Shown: positions 6,868 to 16,347 of the stretch, piece after piece
How the letters are laid out: each line of letters opens with the position of its first letter
Position numbering within the stretch: the first letter of the stretch is position 1
Assembly: GCA_015059495.1 (NCBI GenBank)
Contig: SVAI01000001.1
Location: 861,811-925,810 of the forward strand
DNA length: 64,000 nucleotides
Direction: 5' to 3'
DNA from: Bacillota bacterium
GTDB lineage: Bacteria > Bacillota_I > Bacilli_A > RF39 > UBA660
Notes under the pieces: generated by a model
What the model saw: the letters and a program-made list of their open reading frames with translations, nothing else
What the model was told of the DNA's origin: nothing
The model's database searches: none
Program-made: the position numbers and the translations under genes

Positions 6868-9438
6868 CTACTTTAAACTATACCAATCTTTTCCTGTATC
6901 ACATGATACCTTAATAGGTACATCTAATTTTATAACATTTTCCATAGTATTAACTACTATTGACTTAACTTTATCCAATTCATCTTCAAAACAATCAAAT
7001 ATTAATTCATCATGTACTTGTAATATTAATTTACTCTTAATATTATTCTTAATAAACTCTTCATTAACTAATATCATAGCTTTCTTTATAATATCAGCTT
7101 CAGTTCCTTGAATTGGTGTATTAAGAGCAATTCTTTCTCCTTGTTGTCTAACCATATATATCTTACTTTGTAATTCTTGAATTGTTCTTTTTCTATTAAA
7201 TAATGTAGTAACAATACCAGTTGAATATGCTTCTTTAACTACTCTATCCATATAGTTTTTAACACCAGGATATAACTCTAAATACTTATCAATAAATTCT
7301 TTAGCTTCTTTAGGTGATATTCCTAAATCTTCACCTAAACCAAAACCAGTAATACCATAAACAATTCCAAAGATTACTGCCTTAGCAGCTTTTCTCATAT
7401 TTGGTTTTACTTCACTAATATCTACACCATAAATATCTGCAGCAACTCTTGAGTGAATATCTTCTCCCTTAATAAATGCTTCTTGTAATTCTTTTGATCC
7501 AGATATATGTGCTAATATTCTAAGTTCAATTTGAGAATAATCACACGATAATAACACACCATTACTTGAAACAAAGGCACTACGTATCTTTTTACCATCT
7601 TCATCCCTAACTGGTATATTTTGTAAGTTAGGTTCTACAGATGATAATCTACCAGTTCTAGTTAAATTTTGTCTATAAATAGTATGTATTTTATTATCAG
7701 AAAGTATTGTATCTTGTAAACCTATTAAATAAGTATTATATAACTTAGTAGCATTTCTATATTCTAATATATAATTAATAATAGGATGAATAGCTTTTAA
7801 TTTATTTAATACTTTAGCATCAGTACCATATCCAGTTTTAGTTTTCTTACCATAAGGTAAAGCTAAATCTTCAAATAATATATCCCCTAATTGTTTAGGT
7901 GAAGATATATTAAATTCTTTACCAGCTAATTCATATATCTTAGATGTTAATTCATCTATTCTTGTTTTAACATCACTAGCCATATTATTTAAGATATCTT
8001 TATCACATATAATACCTTCTATTTCCATCCCTGCTAGTACTTTAATTAATGGCATTTCAATTGTCTCATATAAATCATATAATTGTTCCATCTTTAATTT
8101 ATTAACTAAATCATCTCTAGAATCATATATATATCTAGACTTATTAATAATATATTGAGTTTTATCATCAATCTTTAATAAATCACTATATTTTAAACTA
8201 TCTATATCATTATCTTCTAATAACTTATGCATATCATCACTATCAAGTAATTCAAGTAAATAAGATGATATCATTAAATCATAATTACAATTATCTAAAT
8301 CTATACCTAATCTATTTAATATAACAATATTCTTTTTATAATCAAATGTATATAATGTTTTATCTTTAATTTTATTAATTACATCAACTACTAAATTAGA
8401 AGGTACATAATAATTATTATCTTTAGTAGATACACTCATACCTATAATATTACCTTTATGATAATTAGCATCATCTACTTCAATATAATATGAATAAATA
8501 TCACTATCTTCAATATCATTAACACTATTAATAACATTATATTTATTATTAATTACTACTTCTTCTTTTTTATAAGAAGTACCTACCTTCTTAATAAATG
8601 ATTTAAATTCTAAATGATCATATAAAGCAATTAACTCTTCTTCTTTAGGCCCTACATATTTCATTTTATTAAAATCTTTATCAATAGGTACTTCTAAATA
8701 AATAGTAGCTAATCCTTTTGATTTATATGCTGCTTCCTTATCATTAATTAACTTTTCTTTTAACTTACCAGGTATCTCATCAATATGAGCATAAATATTA
8801 TCTAAATTATCATACTTAGTAAGTAAATTAATAGCAGTCTTTTCACCTACACCCTTAACCCCAGGAATATTATCTGATGGATCTCCATTTAATGCTTTAT
8901 AATCAATCATTCTAATTGGATCAAATCCCCAGTCTTTCTTAAAGTTATCTTCATTATATCTAATATAATCTTTTTGTTTTAATAACTTAACATCTACTTG
9001 TTTATCAATTAATTGAAGTAAATCTTTATCAGAAGAAATAATAGTAGCATCAAAATTAGGATCTTTATTAGCTTCTTTAGCTAATGTACCAATAATATCA
9101 TCTGCTTCATAAGGTTCTAATTCAAAGTATTTAATACCCATCTTATCAAGTATTTCTCTAGCAATAGGCATTTGTTGTTTTAACTCATCTGGAGTAGCTG
9201 CTCTACCTGCCTTATAATCTGGATTATCTTTTCTTCTAAAATTAACACCAATATCAAATGCAACAGCAATATATTTAGGTTTCTCTTCTTCTATTATTTT
9301 ATTCATCATTAAAACAAATCCATATAATGCATTAGTTGGAAATCCTTTTGAATTTCTCATAACATTACCAGTATATGCAGTTGCATAATAACTTCTAAAT
9401 AATAAATTATTACCATCTACTAATATTAATTTTTCCAT
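6868..9438 (-). CDS. polA: DNA polymerase I
   Basis: Fills gaps in repair and removes Okazaki primers. Of 856 residues, the first ~290 are the 5'-3' exonuclease (LVDGNNLLFRSY, YEADDIIGTLA, GDPSDNIPGVKGVG). A 3'-5' exonuclease-like region follows. The family A polymerase domain has DYSQIELRILAHIS, RKAAKAVIFGIVYG and a final LQVHDELIF. In the middle domain the metal-binding D and E are replaced (YYIEVDD), so proofreading is probably lost, as in the Bacillus enzyme. AGAGGT precedes the ATG. First gene of the polA-mutM unit. Confidence 0.98.
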   Translation of the reverse strand: MEKLILVDGNNLLFRSYYATAYTGNVMRNSKGFPTNALYGFVLMMNKIIEEEKPKYIAVAFDIGVNFRRKDNPDYKAGRAATPDELKQQMPIAREILDKMGIKYFELEPYEADDIIGTLAKEANKDPNFDATIISSDKDLLQLIDKQVDVKLLKQKDYIRYNEDNFKKDWGFDPIRMIDYKALNGDPSDNIPGVKGVGEKTAINLLTKYDNLDNIYAHIDEIPGKLKEKLINDKEAAYKSKGLATIYLEVPIDKDFNKMKYVGPKEEELIALYDHLEFKSFIKKVGTSYKKEEVVINNKYNVINSVNDIEDSDIYSYYIEVDDANYHKGNIIGMSVSTKDNNYYVPSNLVVDVINKIKDKTLYTFDYKKNIVILNRLGIDLDNCNYDLMISSYLLELLDSDDMHKLLEDNDIDSLKYSDLLKIDDKTQYIINKSRYIYDSRDDLVNKLKMEQLYDLYETIEMPLIKVLAGMEIEGIICDKDILNNMASDVKTRIDELTSKIYELAGKEFNISSPKQLGDILFEDLALPYGKKTKTGYGTDAKVLNKLKAIHPIINYILEYRNATKLYNTYLIGLQDTILSDNKIHTIYRQNLTRTGRLSSVEPNLQNIPVRDEDGKKIRSAFVSSNGVLLSCDYSQIELRILAHISGSKELQEAFIKGEDIHSRVAADIYGVDISEVKPNMRKAAKAVIFGIVYGITGFGLGEDLGISPKEAKEFIDKYLELYPGVKNYMDRVVKEAYSTGIVTTLFNRKRTIQELQSKIYMVRQQGERIALNTPIQGTEADIIKKAMILVNEEFIKNNIKSKLILQVHDELIFDCFEDELDKVKSIVVNTMENVIKLDVPIKVSCDTGKDWYSLK

Positions 9439-9478
9439 AAATATTACCTCTTGTTTCTAAATATTATTATACATAAAA

Positions 9479-9507
9479 AAAGTAAATATATCTATTATAT
9501 TTACTTT
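9479..9507 (-). terminator. Terminator of the 9501-9896 gene
   Basis: A 12-bp perfect stem (AAAGTAAATATA/TATATTTACTTT), 5-nt loop, T-tract; the stop codon (9501-9503) is in the stem. Confidence 0.85.
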
Positions 9508-9896
9508 ACTTTTTTATATTTATCTACTACTTTATCATTATCTTTAAATATTAGATAAGTTTCACCATTTTCTTCTTTTATTTCATATTTTTTATATGAA
9601 ACACCAGGGTTTAAATTAAAAGTTATTAAATCTTTATCAACCTTATATGTTCCATGACTATATCCATTACAAGTCCAAAGATTACACTCTAACTTTTCTT
9701 TTTCACCCTTAGTCCATTCATTAATAGTTAAAACAAACTTTTCACCATTACTAACATTTACATACTCACCTAATAATGAAAACTTATCTTTACTATCAAT
9801 AAACCATCCAAGACATAATACCACTAATACAACACCAATCATAATAAGGCATTTAATTAATAGTTGCTTATCATTACCCTTTTTCTTCTTTGCCAT
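9501..9896 (-). CDS. Membrane-anchored small extracytoplasmic protein, unknown
   Basis: 131 residues. A basic N-terminus (MAKKKKGNDK) and one membrane segment (about 12-32) lead to an external domain of ~95 residues. That domain has repeated G-x-Y-x-V phrases and two cysteines (ECNLWTCNG) that could form a disulfide. The pattern LLGEYVNVSNGEKFVLTI followed by TYLIFKDNDKVVDKYKKV resembles the small beta-barrel lipoproteins common in Firmicutes, but no family is certain. It lies 31 bp after rpoZ and may be reached by read-through of the rpoZ terminator. Confidence 0.7.
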   Translation of the reverse strand: MAKKKKGNDKQLLIKCLIMIGVVLVVLCLGWFIDSKDKFSLLGEYVNVSNGEKFVLTINEWTKGEKEKLECNLWTCNGYSHGTYKVDKDLITFNLNPGVSYKKYEIKEENGETYLIFKDNDKVVDKYKKVK

Positions 9897-9919
9897 TAAA
9901 ATACCTCCAAAACAAACAC

Positions 9920-9956
9920 AAAAAGAATTAGTCTTTAATAGTAACTAATCCTTTTT
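9920..9956 (-). terminator. Terminator of rpoZ
   Basis: A 13-bp stem with one G-U pair around an 11-nt loop, followed by TGTGTTTG. The stop TAA (9928-9930) is in the stem. The T-tract is weak, so partial read-through into 9501-9896 is plausible. Confidence 0.65.
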
Positions 9957-10125
9957 CAATTTCCTCTAAAGCACGTCCTATAGTTTTTTTGCTCTTATAC
10001 TCGCTTTCTTTCATTTGATAATGCTTAGTATCTAGCATTTGTTTACTTCTTTGAGCAATAACATTAACTAAACGATACTTTGAGTCTATAATGTTTAATA
10101 TCTTATCTATAGAAGGATATAACAT
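9928..10125 (-). CDS. rpoZ: DNA-directed RNA polymerase subunit omega
   Basis: Omega helps assemble RNA polymerase around the beta' subunit. The ~65-residue product matches the family: MLYPSIDKILNIIDSKYRLV, then AQRSKQM, and the closing KTIGRALEEIEKG. I start at the ATG at 10123-10125, which follows TAAGGAGAG. An in-frame GTG three codons earlier overlaps that site. In most Firmicutes rpoZ follows gmk; here it stands between asnB and a small membrane protein. No clear promoter could be chosen in the A+T-rich stretch upstream. Confidence 0.88.
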   Translation of the reverse strand: MLYPSIDKILNIIDSKYRLVNVIAQRSKQMLDTKHYQMKESEYKSKKTIGRALEEIEKGLVTIKD

Positions 10126-10253
10126 ATTCTTCACTCTCCTTACAATATCATTTTACAATATATTTTTTTATTTATATATACTTTACAATAAAATTTTACA
10201 CATATTGACAAATAAATTTTGTAAATAAAAAGAATTACTTTTGTAAAGTAAAA

Positions 10254-10271
10254 AGATTGCCTAGGCAATCT
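10254..10271 (-). terminator. Terminator of the ltaS-like/asnB operon
   Basis: A perfect 18-bp palindrome (AGATTGCC-TA-GGCAATCT) followed on minus by TTTTTACTTT. The asnB stop TAG (10270-10272) overlaps its base. Confidence 0.85.
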
Positions 10272-12084
10272 AATTAAAATATATTCTATACCATACTAAG
10301 AATGTATATATAGTCCATACTTTCTTATAAGTATCTTTTTTCTTATTCTTATGTAATTCTAATAGTTTTAATATCTTATCTTGTTTAAAGAACTTATTAG
10401 CATTATCACTTTCAAATTCTACTCTTATCTTATTATATAAATCATCTTCTCTAATCCATTCTCTTAATGGTACAGGGAAACCTAATTTCTTTTTCTTATA
10501 AGATTCATTTGGAATAACACTCTTAGCAGCTTCTCTTAAAGCAGGTTTAGTAGTAACATTATTAATTTTAGCATTAAATGGTAAGTGTCTAGCTACTTCA
10601 TAAACCTTATCATCTAAAAATGGAGTTCTTGCCTCAAGTGAAAACATCATTGTATTTCTATCTACTGCATGTAAGAAATCCTTAACTAGCCAATAATAAT
10701 AATCTATTACTTGTCTTTTAGATGTACTATCTTTACCTTTATAATCCAAATATAATGGAGCAACAATATCTCTAGTATGTATTTGATTTTTTAATTTAAC
10801 TATCTTTCTAGCATCTTCATCTCTAAATACTCTACCTAAACCGATATTATAATCTTCTAGATGTTGACCTCTTCTATAAACAAAGTTGAATCCCCTAACA
10901 TCACCAAAAGGTTTAGTTAATAGATATGCAGTATGTCTTAAGAAGTATGGTATTTTCATATACCAATTTTGTTTAATATCTTCTAAGTAAGTACCATAAC
11001 CACCAAAGAACTCATCAGCACCTTCTCCACTCATTACAACCTTAACGTCTTTTGATGCAATTTGTGCAACAAAGTAAAGCGCAATAGCAGATGGATCTGC
11101 TAATGGTTCATCCATATAGTAAATTATCTTTTCAAAATTATTAACATATTCTTCTTTAGTTATCTCTTTAGATTTATTATGTATTTTTAATTTATCAGTT
11201 AAATCCTTAGCATAACTAATTTCATCATACTTTTTATTTTTATAACCAACTGTATAAGTTTTATCAGGTCTAGCAAGCGATACTAAATAAGATGAATCAA
11301 TACCACTTGATAAGAATGATCCAACCTCTACATCACTTATTTGATGATACTTAACACTATTATCCATAGCTTCTCTAATATCATTTACCATCTTATCCCA
11401 ATCTTGTTCTTTAGGTTCAATATCAATTTGAAAGAACTTCTCAATAGTTATATTACCATTCTTATAAAATAATGTATGTCCTGGTTCTAATCTATATACA
11501 CCCTTAAAGAATGTTTCTTCAGTAGGACATGAATTAAAACATAAATAAGCACTTAATATATCTTCATTTAATTCTTTTTTAAAATCAGGATGTTCTAATA
11601 ATGCTTTAATTTCAGATGCAAACATAAATGTATCATTAAACTTAGCATAATAAAGTGGTTTAATTCCCCATTTATCTCTTGCCATAAATAATTCATCTTT
11701 ATCTATATCATATATAGCAAAAGCATACATACCTCTTAAATGATCTACTACTTTTTTACCCCACTTTTTATAACCATTAATGATAACTTCTGTATCACTC
11801 TTATTTAAAAATTTATATCCATCTTTTTTTAATTCATCTTTAATCTCTAAATAATTATATATTTCACCATTAAATACTATAACTAAATCTTTATTAGCAT
11901 TAAACATAGGTTGAGACCCTGTAGATAAATCAATAATTGATAATCTTCTATGAGCTAAAGCAACATTATCATTTATATAATAACCTTCACCATCTGGCCC
12001 TCTATGTGCTATCTTATCAGCCATTTTTTTAATTATCTTGTCCTTATTATCCTTCTTGTTTACAAATCCTGTGATTCCACACAT
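10270..12084 (-). CDS. asnB: Glutamine-dependent asparagine synthetase-type amidotransferase
   Basis: About 604 residues. The N-terminal Ntn glutaminase domain starts MCGITGFVN, whose Cys2 becomes the nucleophile after Met removal. The synthetase domain contains the ATP-binding PP-loop SSGIDSS and the EGADEFFGGY motif. The ATG at 12082-12084 is needed to place the Cys; earlier GTG codons lie in the ribosome binding site. The upstream ltaS-like gene ends one base before this ATG, so translation is coupled. In B. subtilis an AsnB of this family amidates diaminopimelate in peptidoglycan. A cell-wall role is therefore possible, but asparagine synthesis remains the default. Confidence 0.93.
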   Translation of the reverse strand: MCGITGFVNKKDNKDKIIKKMADKIAHRGPDGEGYYINDNVALAHRRLSIIDLSTGSQPMFNANKDLVIVFNGEIYNYLEIKDELKKDGYKFLNKSDTEVIINGYKKWGKKVVDHLRGMYAFAIYDIDKDELFMARDKWGIKPLYYAKFNDTFMFASEIKALLEHPDFKKELNEDILSAYLCFNSCPTEETFFKGVYRLEPGHTLFYKNGNITIEKFFQIDIEPKEQDWDKMVNDIREAMDNSVKYHQISDVEVGSFLSSGIDSSYLVSLARPDKTYTVGYKNKKYDEISYAKDLTDKLKIHNKSKEITKEEYVNNFEKIIYYMDEPLADPSAIALYFVAQIASKDVKVVMSGEGADEFFGGYGTYLEDIKQNWYMKIPYFLRHTAYLLTKPFGDVRGFNFVYRRGQHLEDYNIGLGRVFRDEDARKIVKLKNQIHTRDIVAPLYLDYKGKDSTSKRQVIDYYYWLVKDFLHAVDRNTMMFSLEARTPFLDDKVYEVARHLPFNAKINNVTTKPALREAAKSVIPNESYKKKKLGFPVPLREWIREDDLYNKIRVEFESDNANKFFKQDKILKLLELHKNKKKDTYKKVWTIYTFLVWYRIYFN

Positions 12085-12085
12085 A

Positions 12086-14020
12086 TTATTCACCACCTAA
12101 TACTTTTCTATAATAATCATGTTCCATAATTAATTTACTTAAACTAATTCTTGATGATACTTCATTATTTATTTGTTTAACATAATCTTCTGGTAATTCT
12201 TCATCAGTTGCTGGATAGAACTTACCATATGAAGCATTATATCTACCCTTTGATGTAATCCAACTTCTATCAGTAAAGTAAGCTAAACCTTCACTTGAAG
12301 AAAATATATCTTTACCCATTATCAATCTTGAATCATATTCAATATTAAATAAATTATATAATGTTGGTAATACATCCAATTGTGTAGTAACTTTATCAAT
12401 AACTTGATGTTCAACTGTACTATTATATAAAATTAATGTTGAATGATTAACTTCAAATTTTAAATCTCTTTCATAAGTAGATAATTCATTAATAGTATTT
12501 AATTCCATTGAATATGGATAATGATCTGCTACTACAACAATAACTGTATCATCTAACTTATCTGCTTCTTTTAACTTATTAACAACTAATTCTAATGCTT
12601 TATCAAGTTCAATGTTAGCAGCAACATATGCTTTAGCTTCTTCAGACACATCTAAATCAGCAACGGCATCTCTATTTCTTCTAGACATGTCATTTGAACC
12701 GAATGTCCAAGTCATGTGACCAGAAACAGATACATAATAAGCAAAGAACTTATCTTTAGATATGATATCATCAATTGTAACATTAACCATATCATAATCA
12801 CTTTGAGGCCATTGATTACAATTCATTAACTTTTCTAAACCATTACCCTTGCCTAAATAATTATCAAATCCTAATGATTTTAAATATACATCTCTATTTT
12901 GGAATGTATATGTATTGGCATGATATGCTGATACATCATATCCTAGTGATTTATAAATACTACCAATACCATATGGGTAATAATTAGTACCTCGTCTAAA
13001 CTTATTAGATAACATAGAAAGGTTTGCAAATAAACCAGTTAGATTTTGAAATTCACCACCTAATGTAGACATATTAACAGGTGTATAAAAATTAGTAAAT
13101 TCATAACCATCAGTACTTAATTTATATAATGTTGGAGTATATTTTTCTGATATTGCAATAGAGTTTAAACTTTCTGCCATAAACATAATAACATTCTTAC
13201 CTTCAAATAAACCAGTATAATCATTTTTTAATGTTGCATTACTATTTTTAAAATATTCATGCATATTTCTAACTTCTTTATTTGATTCATTAGCTATTAA
13301 ACTATCAAAATCTATATCTACTTTATTAAATCCATATTCTTTAACTTTTTCTTCATCTACTTCATCAATATTATTAATAACTATTTCTTCTTTAACTGGA
13401 ATAAATATTCTTTTTAAATCTAAATAAGTAGATACATTAACTCCAAGTTTTTCAACATCACTAGCATTATTATCAATGTTATATACTAGTTCTTTTACTT
13501 CTTTATTAACATTTAATCCAACTACTAAAAATATAATTGAAAAACATAATACTAATACTTCATATAATTTAAACTTTCTTGAATAAGATATATTTCTTTT
13601 ATATCTAAGTATAAATAAATAAGGAAGAATAAATAATATTAATGAATATAATCTTTTAATAACTTCAATAACAACAGTCGAAGCAAATGCAACAGCTTGA
13701 TCACCAATTGCCATTAATCTAATTGAAAAGAAAGTATTAAACATATCTTTAAACATAAATGATGCAAAGTAATATATTCCTAAAAATAATACAATACCTA
13801 ATAATACTCTTCTTCTAATAATACTAGTTTTAAATATTCTAGTAATATATGTTAATAAAACACTACTTATTAACGCAAATAAAGAATAATATAAAGTTCT
13901 ACTACTAAATAAATTATTTATACCAAATGTTAGTACTTGATAAGTTAATTCATAAAATATAATACTAATAAAATAAATAAATAACATATTTATTTTCTCC
14001 TTTGTATCCCTTTTTTCCAT
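12086..14020 (-). CDS. Membrane-bound sulfatase-fold phosphotransferase, LtaS-like
   Basis: 644 residues with about five N-terminal membrane segments (to ~residue 170) and an external alkaline-phosphatase/sulfatase domain. The domain contains NVIMFMAESLNSIA, a likely nucleophile threonine in NMSTLGGEF, and a metal-binding VVVADHYPYS. LtaS-type enzymes polymerise glycerol phosphate from phosphatidylglycerol onto a lipid anchor; related enzymes add phosphoethanolamine or glycerol phosphate elsewhere. A second possible start at codon 12 has a better AAAGGAG site. It is the first gene of an operon with asnB. Confidence 0.85.
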   Translation of the reverse strand: MEKRDTKEKINMLFIYFISIIFYELTYQVLTFGINNLFSSRTLYYSLFALISSVLLTYITRIFKTSIIRRRVLLGIVLFLGIYYFASFMFKDMFNTFFSIRLMAIGDQAVAFASTVVIEVIKRLYSLILFILPYLFILRYKRNISYSRKFKLYEVLVLCFSIIFLVVGLNVNKEVKELVYNIDNNASDVEKLGVNVSTYLDLKRIFIPVKEEIVINNIDEVDEEKVKEYGFNKVDIDFDSLIANESNKEVRNMHEYFKNSNATLKNDYTGLFEGKNVIMFMAESLNSIAISEKYTPTLYKLSTDGYEFTNFYTPVNMSTLGGEFQNLTGLFANLSMLSNKFRRGTNYYPYGIGSIYKSLGYDVSAYHANTYTFQNRDVYLKSLGFDNYLGKGNGLEKLMNCNQWPQSDYDMVNVTIDDIISKDKFFAYYVSVSGHMTWTFGSNDMSRRNRDAVADLDVSEEAKAYVAANIELDKALELVVNKLKEADKLDDTVIVVVADHYPYSMELNTINELSTYERDLKFEVNHSTLILYNSTVEHQVIDKVTTQLDVLPTLYNLFNIEYDSRLIMGKDIFSSSEGLAYFTDRSWITSKGRYNASYGKFYPATDEELPEDYVKQINNEVSSRISLSKLIMEHDYYRKVLGGE

Positions 14021-14087
14021 ACCTTCTACTTCCTTAATTTAGTTTTTCACTTAATAATATTATTATACTATATTTATCAAAATTAAA

Positions 14088-14108
14088 AAAGAAGATATAA
14101 TCTTCTTT
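14088..14108 (-). terminator. Terminator of tex
   Basis: A 9-bp stem (AAAGAAGAT/ATCTTCTTT) with a 3-nt loop and a T-tract; the tex stop codon (14107-14109) overlaps the base of the stem. Confidence 0.85.
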
Positions 14109-16257
14109 ACTTAATTAAAGTTAATTGAACTTTCTCTCTTGTTTTATCAATATCATCAACATAACATTTAATAATATCCCCAACATGTAAGAAATCATTA
14201 ATATCTTTAACAAATGTCTTAGATACTTTAGATATATGAATTAAACCATCATCATGTAATCCAATATCAACAAATGCACCAAATGAAGTAACATTTCTAA
14301 CAGTACCTTCAAGTTCCATACCTATTTTTAAATCATCAATAGATAATACATCACTCTTTAATATTGGTGCTTCTAAACTATCTCTTGGATCTAATCCAGG
14401 ATTTTTTAATTCTTTAATAATATCAGTTAATGTATAAGTATCACAAGATAATTTCTTAGCTTCATCACTAACATTAACTTTATCTAATGCATCTTTAAAT
14501 TCTTTGGTATTAATATTATTAATATCTAAATTTAAATCTTTTAATAATTCATTAGTAATACCATAACTTTCTGGATGGATTCCAGTCTTATCTAATGGAT
14601 TAACACCATCTAATATTCTTAAGAATCCAATACATTGTTCATATACTTTATCTGATATACCTTTAATCTTCTTAATTTCATCTCTAGATTTAATTTTATG
14701 TTCTTCTTTATAATCATATATCTTTTCAATAGTACTCTTAGTTAAACCAGATACATATTTTAATATTGATTTAGATGCAGTATTAACATTAACACCAACT
14801 TCATTAACTACTTTACTAGTAGTAAAATCTAATGCTTCACCTAAATTCTTTTGATTAACATCATATTGATATTCACCAACTCCAATAGATTTAGGATCAA
14901 TCTTAACTAATTCTGATAATGGATCTTGAAGTCTTCTACCAATTGAAACAGCACTTCTTTTTTCTACAGCTAAATCAGGGAATTCTTCGATTGCTAATTT
15001 AGATGCAGAGTATATTGATGCACCTGCTTCACTAGTAATAACATACTTACAATTTAAGTTGTATTCTCTAATCATTTCAGCACAGAACTTTTCTGATTCT
15101 CTAGATGCAGTACCATTACCAATTGAAATAATATCTACGTTATATTTTTCAATTAAATTCTTAACTACTTCTTTATCTTTTTTAATTCTTTCTTCACTAT
15201 TACCATTTAAGAATGGTTTAATAACAGTAGAATCTAAATACTTACCATTTGAATCTACTACAGCTAACTTACAACCATTAACGTAACCTGGATCAAAGCC
15301 AAGAACTACCATACCTTTAATTGGTCTAGTTAATAGTAAATGTTCTAAATTAACTGAGAATGTATCAATAGCTTTAACTTCTGCTTTTTCAGTTAATTCA
15401 CTTCTTATTTCTCTTTCAATTGATGGAAGTATTAATCTCTTTAAAGAATCTTTAATACTATTCTTTATTAAATCACAAACAAATGAATCCTTATTTTTAA
15501 TTAACTTAGATTCTAAAAATTCTTGTATAGCTTTTTCATCCATATCAATTGATACAGTTAATACTTTTTCATCTTCTCCTCTATTTAAAGCAAGTACTCT
15601 ATAATGTTTAGCATACTTTATTGGTTCACTAAAATCATAATACATAGAATATACTTTCTTTTCATCTTCAGCATTCTTCTTTATCTTAGATGAAATAGTA
15701 CCATTTTTAAATACATATCCTCTAATCCATTTTCTATAATATGCATTATCACTAATCCATTCAGCAATAATATATCCAGCACCTTCTAATGCTGCATCAA
15801 CAGATGCTACTTTATCATTAACAAACTTCTTAGCCATATCTTCTAAACTACCTTGAGTAGGAAAAGACATAATCATTTTAGCTAAAGGTTCTAATCCAGC
15901 ATTAATTGCATCAGTAGCTTTAGTTTTCTTCTTTTCTTTAAATGGTCTATATAAATCTTCTACTTCAGCTAATTTAGTACATTTTAAAATATTTTCTTTT
16001 AATTCATCTGTTAATAAACCTTTTTCATCAATAAGTCTAATAACATCTTCTTTTCTTTCCATTAACTTATTATAGTAATCAAATAAATCCCCAATTGTTT
16101 TAATTTGGTTTTCATCTAAAGCACCTGTAGCTTCTTTTCTATAACGAGCAATAAATGGAATTGTTGCACCTTCTTCTAATAAATTAAGTACAGCATTTAT
16201 TTGCTTTGCTTCTAAATTTAATTCTTGTGTTAATTGTTCTATTATTATATCCTTCAT
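14107..16257 (-). CDS. tex: Tex family transcription accessory RNA-binding protein
   Basis: 716 residues, full length. The N-terminal helical bundle (IPFIARYRKEATGALDE) is followed by a YqgF/RNase H-like domain (VVLGFDPGYVNGCKLAVVD). Tandem helix-hairpin-helix elements come next (SKSILKYVSGLTKSTIEKI and IKKIKGISDKVYEQC), then a C-terminal S1 domain (GTVRNVTSFGAFVDIGLHDDGLIHIS). The cytoplasmic protein binds nucleic acid and contacts the transcription and decay machinery; its exact job is unsettled. GGTGAT lies upstream of the ATG. Monocistronic. Confidence 0.97.
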   Translation of the reverse strand: MKDIIIEQLTQELNLEAKQINAVLNLLEEGATIPFIARYRKEATGALDENQIKTIGDLFDYYNKLMERKEDVIRLIDEKGLLTDELKENILKCTKLAEVEDLYRPFKEKKKTKATDAINAGLEPLAKMIMSFPTQGSLEDMAKKFVNDKVASVDAALEGAGYIIAEWISDNAYYRKWIRGYVFKNGTISSKIKKNAEDEKKVYSMYYDFSEPIKYAKHYRVLALNRGEDEKVLTVSIDMDEKAIQEFLESKLIKNKDSFVCDLIKNSIKDSLKRLILPSIEREIRSELTEKAEVKAIDTFSVNLEHLLLTRPIKGMVVLGFDPGYVNGCKLAVVDSNGKYLDSTVIKPFLNGNSEERIKKDKEVVKNLIEKYNVDIISIGNGTASRESEKFCAEMIREYNLNCKYVITSEAGASIYSASKLAIEEFPDLAVEKRSAVSIGRRLQDPLSELVKIDPKSIGVGEYQYDVNQKNLGEALDFTTSKVVNEVGVNVNTASKSILKYVSGLTKSTIEKIYDYKEEHKIKSRDEIKKIKGISDKVYEQCIGFLRILDGVNPLDKTGIHPESYGITNELLKDLNLDINNINTKEFKDALDKVNVSDEAKKLSCDTYTLTDIIKELKNPGLDPRDSLEAPILKSDVLSIDDLKIGMELEGTVRNVTSFGAFVDIGLHDDGLIHISKVSKTFVKDINDFLHVGDIIKCYVDDIDKTREKVQLTLIK

Positions 16258-16308
16258 TTAAAATCACCTTTTTTATTATACAATAATTATTATTTATACA
16301 AAAGAAAA

Positions 16309-16329
16309 AAAGTAAAATAAATTTACTTT
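16309..16329 (-). terminator. Terminator of the 16348-18195 gene
   Basis: An 8-bp stem (AAAGTAAA/TTTACTTT) plus T-tract, about 18 bp after the stop codon. This is one of the few genes whose stop is outside its terminator. Confidence 0.75.
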
Positions 16330-16347
16330 AATTCTATTCTTAATTAA

